This document shows positions 50,866 through 61,735 of a stretch of 64,000 nt of DNA, one piece after another. Source of the stretch: Staphylococcus gallinarum (GTDB lineage: Bacteria > Bacillota > Bacilli > Staphylococcales > Staphylococcaceae); assembly GCF_000875895.1 (NCBI RefSeq), contig NZ_JXCF01000007.1, forward strand, positions 62,001-126,000, written 5' to 3'. The notes under the pieces were generated by a model. That model saw nothing but the letters and a program-made list of their open reading frames with translations, did not search any database and had not been told where the DNA came from. The translations under genes and the position numbers were made by a program. Numbering within the stretch: the stretch's first letter is position 1; the number at the start of each line of letters is the position of its first letter.

Positions 50866-50894
50866 TTGAAAATTCGGAAATTGTTCGATATAAT
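50866..50894 (+). promoter_or_regulatory. Sigma-A promoter of acsA
   Basis: TTGAAA at 50866-50871, 17-bp spacer, TATAAT at 50889-50894; a strong promoter. Confidence 0.8.
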
Positions 50895-50902
50895 ATTTTT
50901 AA

Positions 50903-50916
50903 AGTAAACGATTTCA
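50903..50916. promoter_or_regulatory. cre-like site at the acsA transcription start
   Basis: AGTAAACGATTTCA, one mismatch to the cre consensus (first base). It overlaps the expected start, so CcpA would block transcription when glucose is present, as for Bacillus acsA. Confidence 0.65.
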
Positions 50917-50931
50917 TAAGGGGGATTTAAA

Positions 50932-52641
50932 ATGAAAGTAGAAGTATATAAAGGGGATAACGGTAATTTTAACCTTCAGAATTATGAACAAACATATAAT
51001 AACTTCGATTGGAAAGAAGTTGAAAAGGTATTTTCATGGTCAGAAACAGGTAAAGTTAATATGGCATATGAATGTATTGATAAACATGTGGATGAAGGAA
51101 AAGCGGATAAAATTGCATTAAATTATAAAGACGATAAGCGAAAAGAAAGCTATACGTTTAAAGAAATGCAGGAAAATAGTAATAAAGCAGCTAACGTATT
51201 AAAAGATAAAGCGCATGTAGAAAAAGGAGATCGTGTATTTATATTCATGCCTAGAACGCCAGAATTATATTTTGCGTTATTTGGTATTTTGAAAATTGGA
51301 GCAATCGTTGGACCATTGTTTGAAGCATTTATGGAAAAAGCAGTGTCTGATAGACTTGAAAACAGTGAAGCAAAAGTGATTGTTACTACTAATGCTTTAT
51401 TACCAAGAATACCAAAAGATAAATTGCCTCATTTAGAAACAATCGTAGTTGTAGATGAAGAGGTTGATGCTGAACATGTTGATTTCAATAGTGAATTTGA
51501 AGCTGCAAGCGATACATTTGATATTGAATGGCTAACATTAGATGATGGCTTAATCTTACATTATACGTCAGGTTCAACAGGTCAACCCAAAGGTGTATTA
51601 CATGCACAACGAGCAATGTTACAACACTATATTTCAGGTAAGTATGTATTAGATTTCCAAGAAGATGATATTTACTGGTGTACTGCCGATCCAGGATGGG
51701 TAACTGGTACATCATATGGTATCTTTAGTCCTTGGCTAAATGGAGTGACAAATTGTATTGCGGGTGGAAGATTTTCTCCTGAGGCTTGGTATGGGATGAT
51801 TGAAGAATTTAAAGTGACGATTTGGTATACAGCACCGACAGCATTAAGAATGTTAATGAGTGCAGGTGATGATATTGTTAAGAAATATGACTTATCAAGC
51901 TTGAAGAGTATCTTATCAGTTGGAGAGCCTTTAAATCCTGAAGTAATCAAATGGGCAAAAGAAATTTATAATAAACGTGTGTTAGATACTTGGTGGATGA
52001 CTGAGACAGGTGGACATATGATTGTTAACTATCCATCTATGGATTTAAAGTTAGGTTCCATGGGTAAACCACTGCCAGGCGTAGAAGCGGCAATTGTTGA
52101 TGATCAAGGTAATGAGTTACCACCTAATCGTATGGGTAATTTAGCTATGAAAAAGGGATGGCCATCAATGATGGTATCAATTTGGAATAATCCTGAAAAA
52201 TATGATTCTTACTTTATTGGCGATTGGTACGTTTCAGGTGATTCTGCATATCAAGATGAAGATGGGTATTTCTGGTTCCAAGGTCGAGTTGATGATGTCA
52301 TTATGACTGCTGGAGAACGTGTTGGTCCATTTGAAGTGGAATCTAAATTAGTTGAACATGAAGCTGTTGCCGAAGCAGGTGTGATTGGAAAACCAGATCC
52401 AATAAGAGGTGAAATTATTAAAGCATTTGTCGCATTACGACCTGGATATGAACCGACAGATGAATTGAAGGAAGATATCCGTAAATTTGTTAAAGAAGGT
52501 TTGGCTGCGCATGCTGCACCTAGAGAAATTGACTTTAAGGATAAATTACCTAAAACGCGTTCAGGTAAAATAATGAGACGTGTATTAAAAGCCTGGGAGT
52601 TAGATTTACCAGAAGGTGATTTAAGTACAATGGAAGACTAA
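50932..52641 (+). CDS. acsA: Acetyl-CoA synthetase
   Basis: 569 aa, AMP-forming. P-loop-like HYTSGSTGQPKGVLH (~211-225), TWWMTETGG, the hinge GYFWFQGRVDDVIMTAGERVGP and the C-terminal regulatory K546 in TRSGKIMRRVL. That lysine is the residue acetylated by AcuA and freed by AcuC. It activates acetate in the post-exponential phase. GGGGGA precedes the ATG. Confidence 0.96.
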   Translation: MKVEVYKGDNGNFNLQNYEQTYNNFDWKEVEKVFSWSETGKVNMAYECIDKHVDEGKADKIALNYKDDKRKESYTFKEMQENSNKAANVLKDKAHVEKGDRVFIFMPRTPELYFALFGILKIGAIVGPLFEAFMEKAVSDRLENSEAKVIVTTNALLPRIPKDKLPHLETIVVVDEEVDAEHVDFNSEFEAASDTFDIEWLTLDDGLILHYTSGSTGQPKGVLHAQRAMLQHYISGKYVLDFQEDDIYWCTADPGWVTGTSYGIFSPWLNGVTNCIAGGRFSPEAWYGMIEEFKVTIWYTAPTALRMLMSAGDDIVKKYDLSSLKSILSVGEPLNPEVIKWAKEIYNKRVLDTWWMTETGGHMIVNYPSMDLKLGSMGKPLPGVEAAIVDDQGNELPPNRMGNLAMKKGWPSMMVSIWNNPEKYDSYFIGDWYVSGDSAYQDEDGYFWFQGRVDDVIMTAGERVGPFEVESKLVEHEAVAEAGVIGKPDPIRGEIIKAFVALRPGYEPTDELKEDIRKFVKEGLAAHAAPREIDFKDKLPKTRSGKIMRRVLKAWELDLPEGDLSTMED

Positions 52642-52842
52642 AGGCTAACCTGTAAAAAGAGTTTAATTATTAAATTTTTAAATACAATAAACGTGATGTG
52701 TGCTTTTGATAAGTAGTACATTGTTATCACAACTACGTTAGTCAAAAATCATCAATATACAACAATTGATTTTTCATATTTCTATATCAAAATGCATATT
52801 ATTTTGTTATTACGACAAGAAAAATAATAATATAAATTAAAC

Positions 52843-52889
52843 AAAAAGCGCCAATTTCTAACATAATTTTTAGAAATTGGTGTTTTTTT
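52843..52889 (+). terminator. Terminator of acsA
   Basis: AAAAGCGCCAATTTCTA, loop, TAGAAATTGGTGTTTTTTT. Confidence 0.85.
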
Positions 52890-53088
52890 CATGTTAATCT
52901 TTGAATTTATTATAAATAGTTACTTTAAAATATAATCGTTAAACTTGATGAAATGAAGTGCTCTAAAATTAAGATATTACGAATTTAAGTTAAGATTATT
53001 AGTTCAATTAAAATATATTTCTACTGTGTTTCGGTTAGTTTTAAAAAAATATAAACATGCTATTTTATAATTTTATAGCGCACAAAAT

Positions 53089-53117
53089 TGAAAGCGCTAT
53101 CTATAATTGTCGACAAT
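53089..53117. promoter_or_regulatory. cre-like site and palindrome upstream of fhs
   Basis: TGAAAGCGCTATCT (53089-53102) matches the cre consensus except the last base; TATAAT at 53102-53107 overlaps the palindrome ATTGTCGACAAT (53106-53117). No good -35 box is found at the right distance. The remainder of the 575-bp gap holds the acsA terminator and AT-rich sequence. Confidence 0.4.
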
Positions 53118-53221
53118 ATTTCTTAAGTTGGTTAATATAAGTATATAAGGACTTAAATATACATCAGTTACTTTAATCAATGCACAAAAAGTGAAATTAA
53201 TATTTAAAGGGGCGAATGAAT

Positions 53222-54889
53222 TTGGCACATTTATCAGATTTAGAAATTGCTAATCAAGCAACATTACAACCTATAGGAGATATTGCTGATAAAGCAGGTA
53301 TACCAAGCGATGCATTAGAACCATACGGTCACTATAAAGCGAAAATTGATATTAATAAAATTAGAAAGAATAAACAAAAAGGGAAGGTCGTATTGGTTAC
53401 AGCAATGAGTCCAACACCTGCTGGGGAAGGGAAATCAACAGTTACAGTTGGATTAGCAGATGCATTTAACCAATTAAATAAAAATGTAATGGTTGCCTTA
53501 AGAGAGCCAGCTTTGGGGCCAACATTTGGTATTAAAGGTGGGGCTACTGGTGGTGGCTATGCTCAAGTATTACCTATGGAAGATATAAACTTACATTTTA
53601 ATGGTGATTTCCATGCTATTACGACAGCTAACAATGCATTGTCAGCATTTATAGATAACCATTTACATCAAGGTAATGAATTAGGTATAGATCAGCGACG
53701 TATAGAATGGAAACGTGTACTTGATATGAATGATCGTGCTTTACGTAATGTTATTGTCGGATTAGGTGGCCCTACACAAGGTGTCCCACGTGAAGATGGT
53801 TTCAATATAACTGTAGCCTCTGAAATAATGGCTATCCTTTGTCTTGCTACTGATATCACAGATTTAAAGAATAAAATCAGTAAAATTACAATAGGATATA
53901 CAAGAGAACGTCAGCCAGTAACAGTTGCAGATTTAAAGGTTGAAGGTGCACTTGCAATGATTTTAAAGGATGCGATTAAACCTAATCTCGTACAAACAAT
54001 TGAAGGTACGCCAGCACTTGTCCATGGTGGTCCATTTGCTAATATTGCACATGGTTGTAACTCTATATTAGCTACAGAGACAGCACGTGACTTAGCAGAT
54101 ATCGTGGTGACTGAAGCTGGTTTTGGTTCAGATTTAGGAGCTGAAAAATTTATAGATATCAAAGCGCGTGAAGCAGGATTTGAACCAGAAGCAGTTGTTG
54201 TTGTAGCAACAATTCGTGCTATTAAGATGCATGGTGGCGTGGCGAAAGATAATTTAAAAGAAGAAAATATCGAAGCTTTACAACAAGGAATTGTGAACCT
54301 CGAAAGACATGTTAATAATGTTCGAAAATATGGTTTAGAACCAGTAGTTGCCTTGAATGCGTTTATACATGATACTGATCAAGAAATAGAATTTGTAAAA
54401 AATTGGGCACAGACAAATAATGTGAGATTGGCATTGACTGAAGTATGGGAAAAAGGTGGCAAAGGTGGTACAGATTTAGCGAAAGAAGTATTAGAAATCA
54501 TTGATCAACCACAATCCTTTAAGCATTTATATGATTTAGAACAGCCATTAGAAGATAAAATAAAAACAATTGTTACAGAAATTTATGGCGGTGCGAAGGT
54601 TACATTTTCTGCAAAAGCAGAAAAGCAACTAAAACAATTCAAACAAAATGGTTGGGATCATTATCCAATTTGTATGGCGAAAACACAATATTCATTCTCT
54701 GATGATGCTACTCAACTAGGTGCGCCAGAAGGGTTTGAAATTACAATTCGTGAATTAGAAGCAAAAACAGGTGCTGGGTTTATTGTTGCGTTGACAGGTG
54801 CAATAATGACGATGCCAGGTTTACCAAAGCAACCTGCAGCACTGAATATGGATGTAACTGATGATGGACGTGCGGTAGGATTGCTCTAA
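53222..54889 (+). CDS. fhs: Formate-tetrahydrofolate ligase
   Basis: 555 aa from the TTG at 53222, whose distance from AAAGGGG is about 9 nt; the ATG at 53216 stands only 3 nt away. The TTG start gives [12 protein letters not shown], and the length equals that of S. aureus Fhs. P-loop [10 protein letters not shown] (64-73), [20 protein letters not shown] and the C-terminal [12 protein letters not shown]. It activates formate to 10-formyl-THF for purine and fMet synthesis. Confidence 0.95.
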   Translation: MAHLSDLEIANQATLQPIGDIADKAGIPSDALEPYGHYKAKIDINKIRKNKQKGKVVLVTAMSPTPAGEGKSTVTVGLADAFNQLNKNVMVALREPALGPTFGIKGGATGGGYAQVLPMEDINLHFNGDFHAITTANNALSAFIDNHLHQGNELGIDQRRIEWKRVLDMNDRALRNVIVGLGGPTQGVPREDGFNITVASEIMAILCLATDITDLKNKISKITIGYTRERQPVTVADLKVEGALAMILKDAIKPNLVQTIEGTPALVHGGPFANIAHGCNSILATETARDLADIVVTEAGFGSDLGAEKFIDIKAREAGFEPEAVVVVATIRAIKMHGGVAKDNLKEENIEALQQGIVNLERHVNNVRKYGLEPVVALNAFIHDTDQEIEFVKNWAQTNNVRLALTEVWEKGGKGGTDLAKEVLEIIDQPQSFKHLYDLEQPLEDKIKTIVTEIYGGAKVTFSAKAEKQLKQFKQNGWDHYPICMAKTQYSFSDDATQLGAPEGFEITIRELEAKTGAGFIVALTGAIMTMPGLPKQPAALNMDVTDDGRAVGLL

Positions 54890-54897
54890 TAAAGATT

Positions 54898-54940
54898 AAA
54901 AGCGAGTCGTTCTTAATAGGCGACTCGCTTTATTTTGTTA
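54898..54940. terminator. Terminator after fhs, overlapping the end of the transglycosylase gene
   Basis: AAAGCGAGTCG, loop, CGACTCGCTTT, ATTTTG. The convergent gene's stop is inside it. Confidence 0.85.
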
Positions 54941-55841
54941 TGAGATGAGCTTTAATATCGAAATGTTCAGCTGCAGTAAATGTTTTTTTATCTATTTTAC
55001 CTTCTACTAACATTCGCTTTAATACATAATGCTGTCTGTTTAGTCCAATTTGAATTTGTTGATCATTTTTTAAAGTGCCATCAATTTTGTATGGCGTATA
55101 GAAGTAAGGGCTTTGTAGCATACCAACTAAATAAGCTGCCTCAGCAACATTTAGGTTTGCAGAAGATTTACCAAAGACACTATACGAAGCAGAGGCTATT
55201 CCAGTAATATTGGCACCATGACTATCTCTACCAAATGGAACAATATTGAGATAAGTATAGAGAATTTCATCTTTGGTTAACACTTTTTCTGCACGCAATG
55301 CTAAGATTAATTCGTTTGCTTTACGACTGTATGTTTTTTCATTAGAGAGTACTTGATTTTTAACTAATTGTTGTGTGATGGTACTGCCACCTGTAGAATT
55401 GTCCATATTAAAGATATCTTGACCGATTGCCCGTAAAATTGCTTTCGGTAAAATGCCGTTATGCTTAAAATATAAACTATCCTCTGATGAGGTTAATGCT
55501 TTTATAATATTATGATTTACCTCATTGGGACCGACAATTAATGGATTTTGTGAATGACTATATTCATAAAGTATATGTTTACTATGATAATCGATATCTT
55601 CAGTTCCGTTAATCGTCAATAGTTCTGTACGTAATTTATTATCCGACATATGAATGGACTCTTGTGTTAAATGTTGGAAATAAAATACAAATATTGCCAA
55701 CATAATAATAAAGGTACAAGTAAAAATACTAAACAGACCTATGAAAAAACGCTTTATTTTTTTGTAAATAGATTCAAAACGATTGAGTTGTGGTTGTGAT
55801 GTAAGATAATGTTGACTCGTTTCATAGGTTTTGTATTTCAT
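54930..55841 (-). CDS. Monofunctional peptidoglycan glycosyltransferase (GT51)
   Basis: 303 aa. Membrane helix at 32-55, then a GT51 domain with the catalytic E120 in EDSLYFKHNG and GGSTITQQLVKNQ (151-163), RKANELILALRAEKVLTKDEILYTYLN and GIASASYSVFGK. No transpeptidase domain follows, so it is a monofunctional enzyme like staphylococcal SgtA/Mgt; I do not assign which. It polymerises lipid II into glycan strands. In S. aureus isdH lies on its fhs side; here no such gene is present. Confidence 0.9.
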   Translation of the reverse strand: MKYKTYETSQHYLTSQPQLNRFESIYKKIKRFFIGLFSIFTCTFIIMLAIFVFYFQHLTQESIHMSDNKLRTELLTINGTEDIDYHSKHILYEYSHSQNPLIVGPNEVNHNIIKALTSSEDSLYFKHNGILPKAILRAIGQDIFNMDNSTGGSTITQQLVKNQVLSNEKTYSRKANELILALRAEKVLTKDEILYTYLNIVPFGRDSHGANITGIASASYSVFGKSSANLNVAEAAYLVGMLQSPYFYTPYKIDGTLKNDQQIQIGLNRQHYVLKRMLVEGKIDKKTFTAAEHFDIKAHLITK

Positions 55842-55964
55842 TTTGTACCTCCTTGTTATGCAATATTATAACATAATTTAACATATTGACTTTTAAAATA
55901 GAGTTAATTATAATTAGTATCAATTCGATATGGTTTTTGGATTTAGGACAAGTAGTATAAGGAT

Positions 55965-56150
55965 ACATCTTCAGAGAATTAGTGGTCGCTGCGAACTAAT
56001 GTTGTACGTTATATGAATACACCTAATTAAGAATGTAATCCAAACGTTTAAGTTAATGAACGTATCATTAATAAAGTTGTTTGACTTAAGTATGGTGGTA
56101 CCGTGCAATTGCGCCCTTACATTAATTTGTAAGGGCGTTTTTATTTTTAT
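55965..56150 (+). ncRNA. T-box leader of tyrS
   Basis: Stem I starts near CTTCAGAGAATTAGTGGTCG. The specifier context TGAA-TAC-ACC gives the tyrosine codon TAC at 56018-56020. T-box core TATGGTGGTACCGTG at 56091-56105. Terminator GCGCCCTTACA, loop, TGTAAGGGCG and TTTTTA (56111-56143). Uncharged tRNA-Tyr should permit read-through into tyrS. Confidence 0.93.
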
Positions 56151-56221
56151 TTTTAACATGTACAAGTAGAAAACTATCTAAATTCTAAACCAATATCATA
56201 AATAAATAGGAGGTTGTTTAA

Positions 56222-57484
<1,263 letters not shown>

Positions 57485-57498
57485 TTTTTTAAACTTTA

Positions 57499-57545
57499 AA
57501 AGCGGTCAACCAATCGTCGATAGTATTGGTTGACCGCTTATTTGA
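57499..57545. terminator. Terminator between tyrS and htrA
   Basis: AAGCGGTCAACCAAT, loop, ATTGGTTGACCGCTT, ATTTG. Confidence 0.85.
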
Positions 57546-57592
57546 ATGGATAATTAATTTAATAACTGAATAATATTGAATGTGGTTAGTAT

Positions 57593-58915
57593 TTATTCAA
57601 AAATACTTGATCCACTTTCACGATTGGATTCTGTATCATCTGAAGATTGAGTTGTTTGTGATTTTTGTTCTTTAAGTTTAACATCGATTGATTTTTCTTT
57701 ACCGTCTCTTTCAATTGTTAATGTCACAGAATCGCCAGGTTTTTTATTTTGATATAAATAGGATCTGACATCGGTATCTTCTTTGACGGATTTATTATCA
57801 ATAGCAGTGATAATATCTCCTTTTTTCAAACCATTGTCGTCATCAACTTTAGCGATATAGACACCTTCGGAACGTTTGGTGTTTAATTGTTCTTTGTATT
57901 GTTCCGGAATCTCGCTTAGGTTTAATAAGCCAATACCAATTGATGGGCGCTCTATTTTACCATTTTTAACTAATTCTTTGATCGTAACCTTAACTTCGTT
58001 ACTAGGAATTGCAAAGCCAATACCTTCGACTTGTTCGTTAGCAATTTTCATCGAGTTGATACCGACTAAATTACCATTGATATCAACAAGTGCACCACCA
58101 GAGTTTCCAGGATTAATGGCAGCATCTGTTTGTAATACATTGACTTTGTTTGTGCCTGCTGATGTTTGTGTATCGATTGTACGCTCACTTGCAGAGATTA
58201 TTCCAGAAGTGACTGAGTTTGCAAACTCTAAACCTAATGGATTCCCCATAGCAAATACACTATCTCCAGTTTTTACTTTTGAAGAATTAGCAAATTGAAT
58301 CGCTTTTGTTCCCTTAACGTCATCAATTTTTAATACTGCTATATCTGTAAGTGCGTCTTTGCCGATTAATTTAGCGTCAACCTGCTTAGAGTTATGTAGT
58401 TGTACCTTGATATTGCTTGCGCCATCAATAACATGGTTATTAGTCACAATATAGGCAGAGCCATTACTTTTTTGATAGATTACACCAGAACCAACACCAG
58501 CTTCTTCTGATTTGGAAGACTTTCCTTTTAATAAATCATCAAGACTTTGAGCCTTTTGCATATTAATGACACCGACAATGGCGGGTGAAACGTCTGTTAT
58601 CATTTGATTTACGGAATCATATTTGTCACTTTTACCATCTAAGGTATTTCCACCACGACTACTTGATGATTCTTGGACATTTGAACCGTCATCGTTTAAT
58701 ATTGTGCGGTCCATAAATTTACCTATCCCAAGAACAATGAGTGCACCTAAGACACCTGCGACAAGTGCCACGACAATGGTCTTAAACCAAGGGAATCTTG
58801 GTTTATTGTATGAACGTGGGTTCGATGCTTTATGATAAGAGCCGTTCGAATCTTGTTGCGTTTGTTTAAAAGTGTGTTCGCTTCTTGGGTTATTATCATT
58901 ATTATTATCTGACAT
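57593..58915 (-). CDS. HtrA-like membrane serine protease
   Basis: 440 aa. Cytoplasmic polar N-terminus, one helix at about 45-66, then a trypsin-like domain with the triad H161 (NNHVIDG), D191 (LTDIAVLKI) and S272 (GNSGGAL). A PDZ domain covers about 330-420 (EGVYIAKVDDDNGLKKGDIITAI). It degrades or refolds damaged exported proteins. Of the two staphylococcal HtrA genes, this is the one beside tyrS. GGAGGTAAC precedes the ATG. Confidence 0.92.
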   Translation of the reverse strand: MSDNNNDNNPRSEHTFKQTQQDSNGSYHKASNPRSYNKPRFPWFKTIVVALVAGVLGALIVLGIGKFMDRTILNDDGSNVQESSSSRGGNTLDGKSDKYDSVNQMITDVSPAIVGVINMQKAQSLDDLLKGKSSKSEEAGVGSGVIYQKSNGSAYIVTNNHVIDGASNIKVQLHNSKQVDAKLIGKDALTDIAVLKIDDVKGTKAIQFANSSKVKTGDSVFAMGNPLGLEFANSVTSGIISASERTIDTQTSAGTNKVNVLQTDAAINPGNSGGALVDINGNLVGINSMKIANEQVEGIGFAIPSNEVKVTIKELVKNGKIERPSIGIGLLNLSEIPEQYKEQLNTKRSEGVYIAKVDDDNGLKKGDIITAIDNKSVKEDTDVRSYLYQNKKPGDSVTLTIERDGKEKSIDVKLKEQKSQTTQSSDDTESNRESGSSIFE

Positions 58916-59081
58916 ATGTTACCTCCAATCCATTCACATACTCTATTATGAAAGGTTTTGCAATGATTTGCTAGTAAATTCACTTCATACTTTAGACTGA
59001 ATTACAAATTAGCTTGTACGTGTTTAAACTAAGTGATAAAATCAGTAGGTGATAAATAGCAAATAAAAAGTAGGTGGAGAA

Positions 59082-59702
59082 ATGTATAAATTTATCAGTG
59101 GTCTCTTGAAATTAATTATTGTGAAATTAAGCAATAGTTTAGAAGTTCAAGGTCGTGAAAATATACCACAATTACATAGGTATGTCGTAACATGTACACA
59201 TGAAAGTTATAACGAAGTCATTATGTTAGGCATGGCAATACATCCTAACCAAATCCATTACATGGCTAAAAAAGAGTTATTCAAGAATAAATGGTTTGGT
59301 AGATTTTTATCTTCATTAAATGCGTTTCCTGTAGATAGAGAAAACCCAGGACCGAGTACACTTAAAAAACCAATTAATTTATTAAAACAAAATAAAACAG
59401 TCGGTATATTTCCTACTGGCTCACGTAAAAAATATGCTGAAGGTGAACCATTAAAGCGTGGTGCAGTTACAATTGCGATGATGGCACAAGCACCTATCTT
59501 ACCAGCAGCGTATATAGGTCCGAGTGAAATTAAAGGTTTGATTACTGGACAAGCGGTGATTAAGTTTGGTCAACCTATCGAAACAAAGCACTTACCAAAA
59601 GATATGAAACGTAATGAAAAATTAGACTATTTAACTACAGAATTAGAAAAAGCTACAAGACAATTACAGCAAGAGTTGGATGCATATGTAGCTAATAAAT
59701 AA
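59082..59702 (+). CDS. PlsC-like acyltransferase with altered catalytic motifs
   Basis: 206 aa of the lysophosphatidate acyltransferase (PlsC/AGPAT) type. Motif I, normally NHX4D, reads THESYNE (H40, E45 instead of Asp). Motif III, normally FPEGTR, reads FPTGSR with Thr at 112. Motif II (NAFPVDRENPGPSTLK) and motif IV (ILPAAYIGP) are intact. It may acylate lysophospholipid with a different mechanism, or be inactive. GTGGAGAA precedes the ATG. Confidence 0.82.
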   Translation: MYKFISGLLKLIIVKLSNSLEVQGRENIPQLHRYVVTCTHESYNEVIMLGMAIHPNQIHYMAKKELFKNKWFGRFLSSLNAFPVDRENPGPSTLKKPINLLKQNKTVGIFPTGSRKKYAEGEPLKRGAVTIAMMAQAPILPAAYIGPSEIKGLITGQAVIKFGQPIETKHLPKDMKRNEKLDYLTTELEKATRQLQQELDAYVANK

Positions 59703-59801
59703 AAAATATTTTTATTAGCTAAAAAAATTGATAATAAAATCCGATAACTTAAAAATTTATGTTATTATATTACTGTACAATAACTATAAGTTGAACGTAT
59801 A

Positions 59802-59847
59802 TAAACACCATGTGGGCTAATTGTGCGCGTGGTGTTTATTTTTTTGA
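59802..59847 (+). terminator. Terminator-like hairpin in the nagE leader
   Basis: TAAACACCA, loop of about 19 nt, TGGTGTTTA, TTTTTTT; it ends 27 nt before the nagE start. It may end the acyltransferase transcript, or act as an attenuator if nagE is transcribed from the AT-rich region at 59730-59790. Confidence 0.7.
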
Positions 59848-59873
59848 AATTTAAACTGAAATGGGGAATGAAT

Positions 59874-61373
59874 ATGTTTAGTTTCTTTCAACGCTTAGGT
59901 AGGTCATTGATGCTACCGGTAGCAGTATTACCTGCTGCTGCAATTATTGTGGGGATCGGTAATGCGCTTACTGCAATGGGACTGTTGCCAACAGTGGCGA
60001 AATTTTTCTCAAGCGCCGGTTCGACAATATTAGAGCAGTTAGGAATCTTGTTTGCAATAGGTGTTGCATTGGGAATGGCAAAGAAAAATGATGGTGCTGT
60101 CGCATTAGCTGCGGCTGTGGGCTTCTTCTTAACTACAGTTGTTTTGAGTCCTGAGAAATTGGCACCGTTATTAGGAGTAAAGCAATCTGCAGTTGATAGT
60201 GCATTTGAACAAATGAATAATCAAAACGTATTTATTGGATTGATTGTAGGTTTGATTGCTGCTTATACGTATAACAAATTTAGTAAAACAGAACTTCCAG
60301 CGGCTTTATCATTCTTTAGTGGTAAGCGTTTAGTTCCAATATTAACAGCATTCTTCAGTATTATACTAGCTGTGATAATGTTGTTCGTTTGGCCATTTAT
60401 CTTCTCACTTATCGTAGCATTTGGAACATGGATTATTAACCTTGGACCATTTGGCGCATTCTTATATGGTTTCTTTAATAGATTATTAATCCCAACAGGA
60501 TTACATCATGCATTGAATGCAGTATTTTGGTTTGACCTTGCAGGTATCAATGATATTGCCAAATTCCAAACAGGAGACGGTGCAGTACATGGTGTGACGG
60601 GTCGATACATGGCAGGTTTCTTCCCGGTAATGATGTTTGGTATTCCTGGTGCAGCGTTGGCAATGTATCATACAGCAGAATCAAAGCAAAAGAAACGTGT
60701 CTATGGTTTAATGTTAGCTGGATCTATTTCAGCATTCTTTGTAGGTGTAACAGAACCAATTGAATTTGCATTTATGTTTGTAGCGCCAATACTATTTGTC
60801 ATTCATGCCTTTTTAACAGGTTTATCAATGTTTATTGCCGCTTTATTCCATTGGACTGCTGGATTTGCATTTAGTGCAGGTTTAATTGACTATGTGTTAT
60901 CGTTAATTAATCCAGTGGCAAATCATCCATATATGTTAATTGTACAAGGCCTTGTATTCTTTGTATTGTATTATGTAATATTTAGATTTGCGATTAAGGT
61001 ATTAAAATTAAATACACCTGGTAGAGGTGATAACTTATTGCCTGACCCTACATCAGACGAAGCAACAACAGGTGATGTTGAGCACAGCGATGACTCAAGT
61101 GAAACGAGTACTGTGACAACGAATAAGTATACTAAGATAGCAAGTGATATTCTGAGTGGTTTAGGTGGCAAAGAAAATATCATGACCTTAACCAATTGTG
61201 CTACTCGTTTACGTATGGAATTACATGATAATACTTTAGTCGATGAGACGAAAATTAAACATGCAGGTGCTGTAGGTGTGACTCAAAGTGGTAAACATAA
61301 TACACAAGTCATCATCGGTACTCAAGTACAGCAAGTAGCTGATGAAATAGAATCACAATTAGAAAGTAAATAG
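59874..61373 (+). CDS. nagE: PTS GlcNAc/glucose-type permease EIICB
   Basis: 499 aa. The EIIC domain (residues 1-~385) has about ten membrane helices, the family start FFQRLGRSLMLPVAVLPAAA and the substrate motif GVTEPIEFAFMF. After a polar linker, the EIIB domain carries the phosphocysteine C442 in LTNCATRLRMEL. No IIA domain is fused, so it must use a separate Glc-type IIA. The best guess is GlcNAc (NagE), although glucose specificity cannot be ruled out. The ATG at 59874 is 6 nt from GGGGA; the ATG at 59868 abuts it. Confidence 0.88.
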   Translation: MFSFFQRLGRSLMLPVAVLPAAAIIVGIGNALTAMGLLPTVAKFFSSAGSTILEQLGILFAIGVALGMAKKNDGAVALAAAVGFFLTTVVLSPEKLAPLLGVKQSAVDSAFEQMNNQNVFIGLIVGLIAAYTYNKFSKTELPAALSFFSGKRLVPILTAFFSIILAVIMLFVWPFIFSLIVAFGTWIINLGPFGAFLYGFFNRLLIPTGLHHALNAVFWFDLAGINDIAKFQTGDGAVHGVTGRYMAGFFPVMMFGIPGAALAMYHTAESKQKKRVYGLMLAGSISAFFVGVTEPIEFAFMFVAPILFVIHAFLTGLSMFIAALFHWTAGFAFSAGLIDYVLSLINPVANHPYMLIVQGLVFFVLYYVIFRFAIKVLKLNTPGRGDNLLPDPTSDEATTGDVEHSDDSSETSTVTTNKYTKIASDILSGLGGKENIMTLTNCATRLRMELHDNTLVDETKIKHAGAVGVTQSGKHNTQVIIGTQVQQVADEIESQLESK

Positions 61374-61382
61374 TTATACAAA

Positions 61383-61425
61383 GTCTGACGTCAAATGAAT
61401 GTTTATTTTGACGTCAGTTTTTTAT
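61383..61425 (+). terminator. Terminator of the PTS gene
   Basis: CTGACGTCAAA, loop, TTTGACGTCAG, TTTTTT. The rest of 61426-61735 has no gene seen. Confidence 0.88.
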
Positions 61426-61735
61426 TTTGAATTATTTAAAAAATTGATAATAATTAGTTAGAAGTTTAATCGTTCACTCATACGCATGCTTAATAGTTAA
61501 TAGAATTATCCACATAGTCGACAAAATCAAAGCAAGATAGGTACTTTATGCTACATTAAAGTTGTTATAATTTTTATTTTTATAAGCTTTAATGAAAATG
61601 CACTCTGCTAAATTGCAAAGTATTCAAATTTCCATAAAAATTTGAATAAATTCAAGAAATACATTTGCGCTTTTTATATGTAAATAGTACGATATACTAG
61701 TATCAGAATTTTCTGATTAAAGGAGAGTAGGTAGG

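Noticed and set aside
50881-50888. ATTGTTCG as a PurR box
   Set aside because: It is a single half-site with no partner at the usual distance, in front of acsA, which is not a purine gene.
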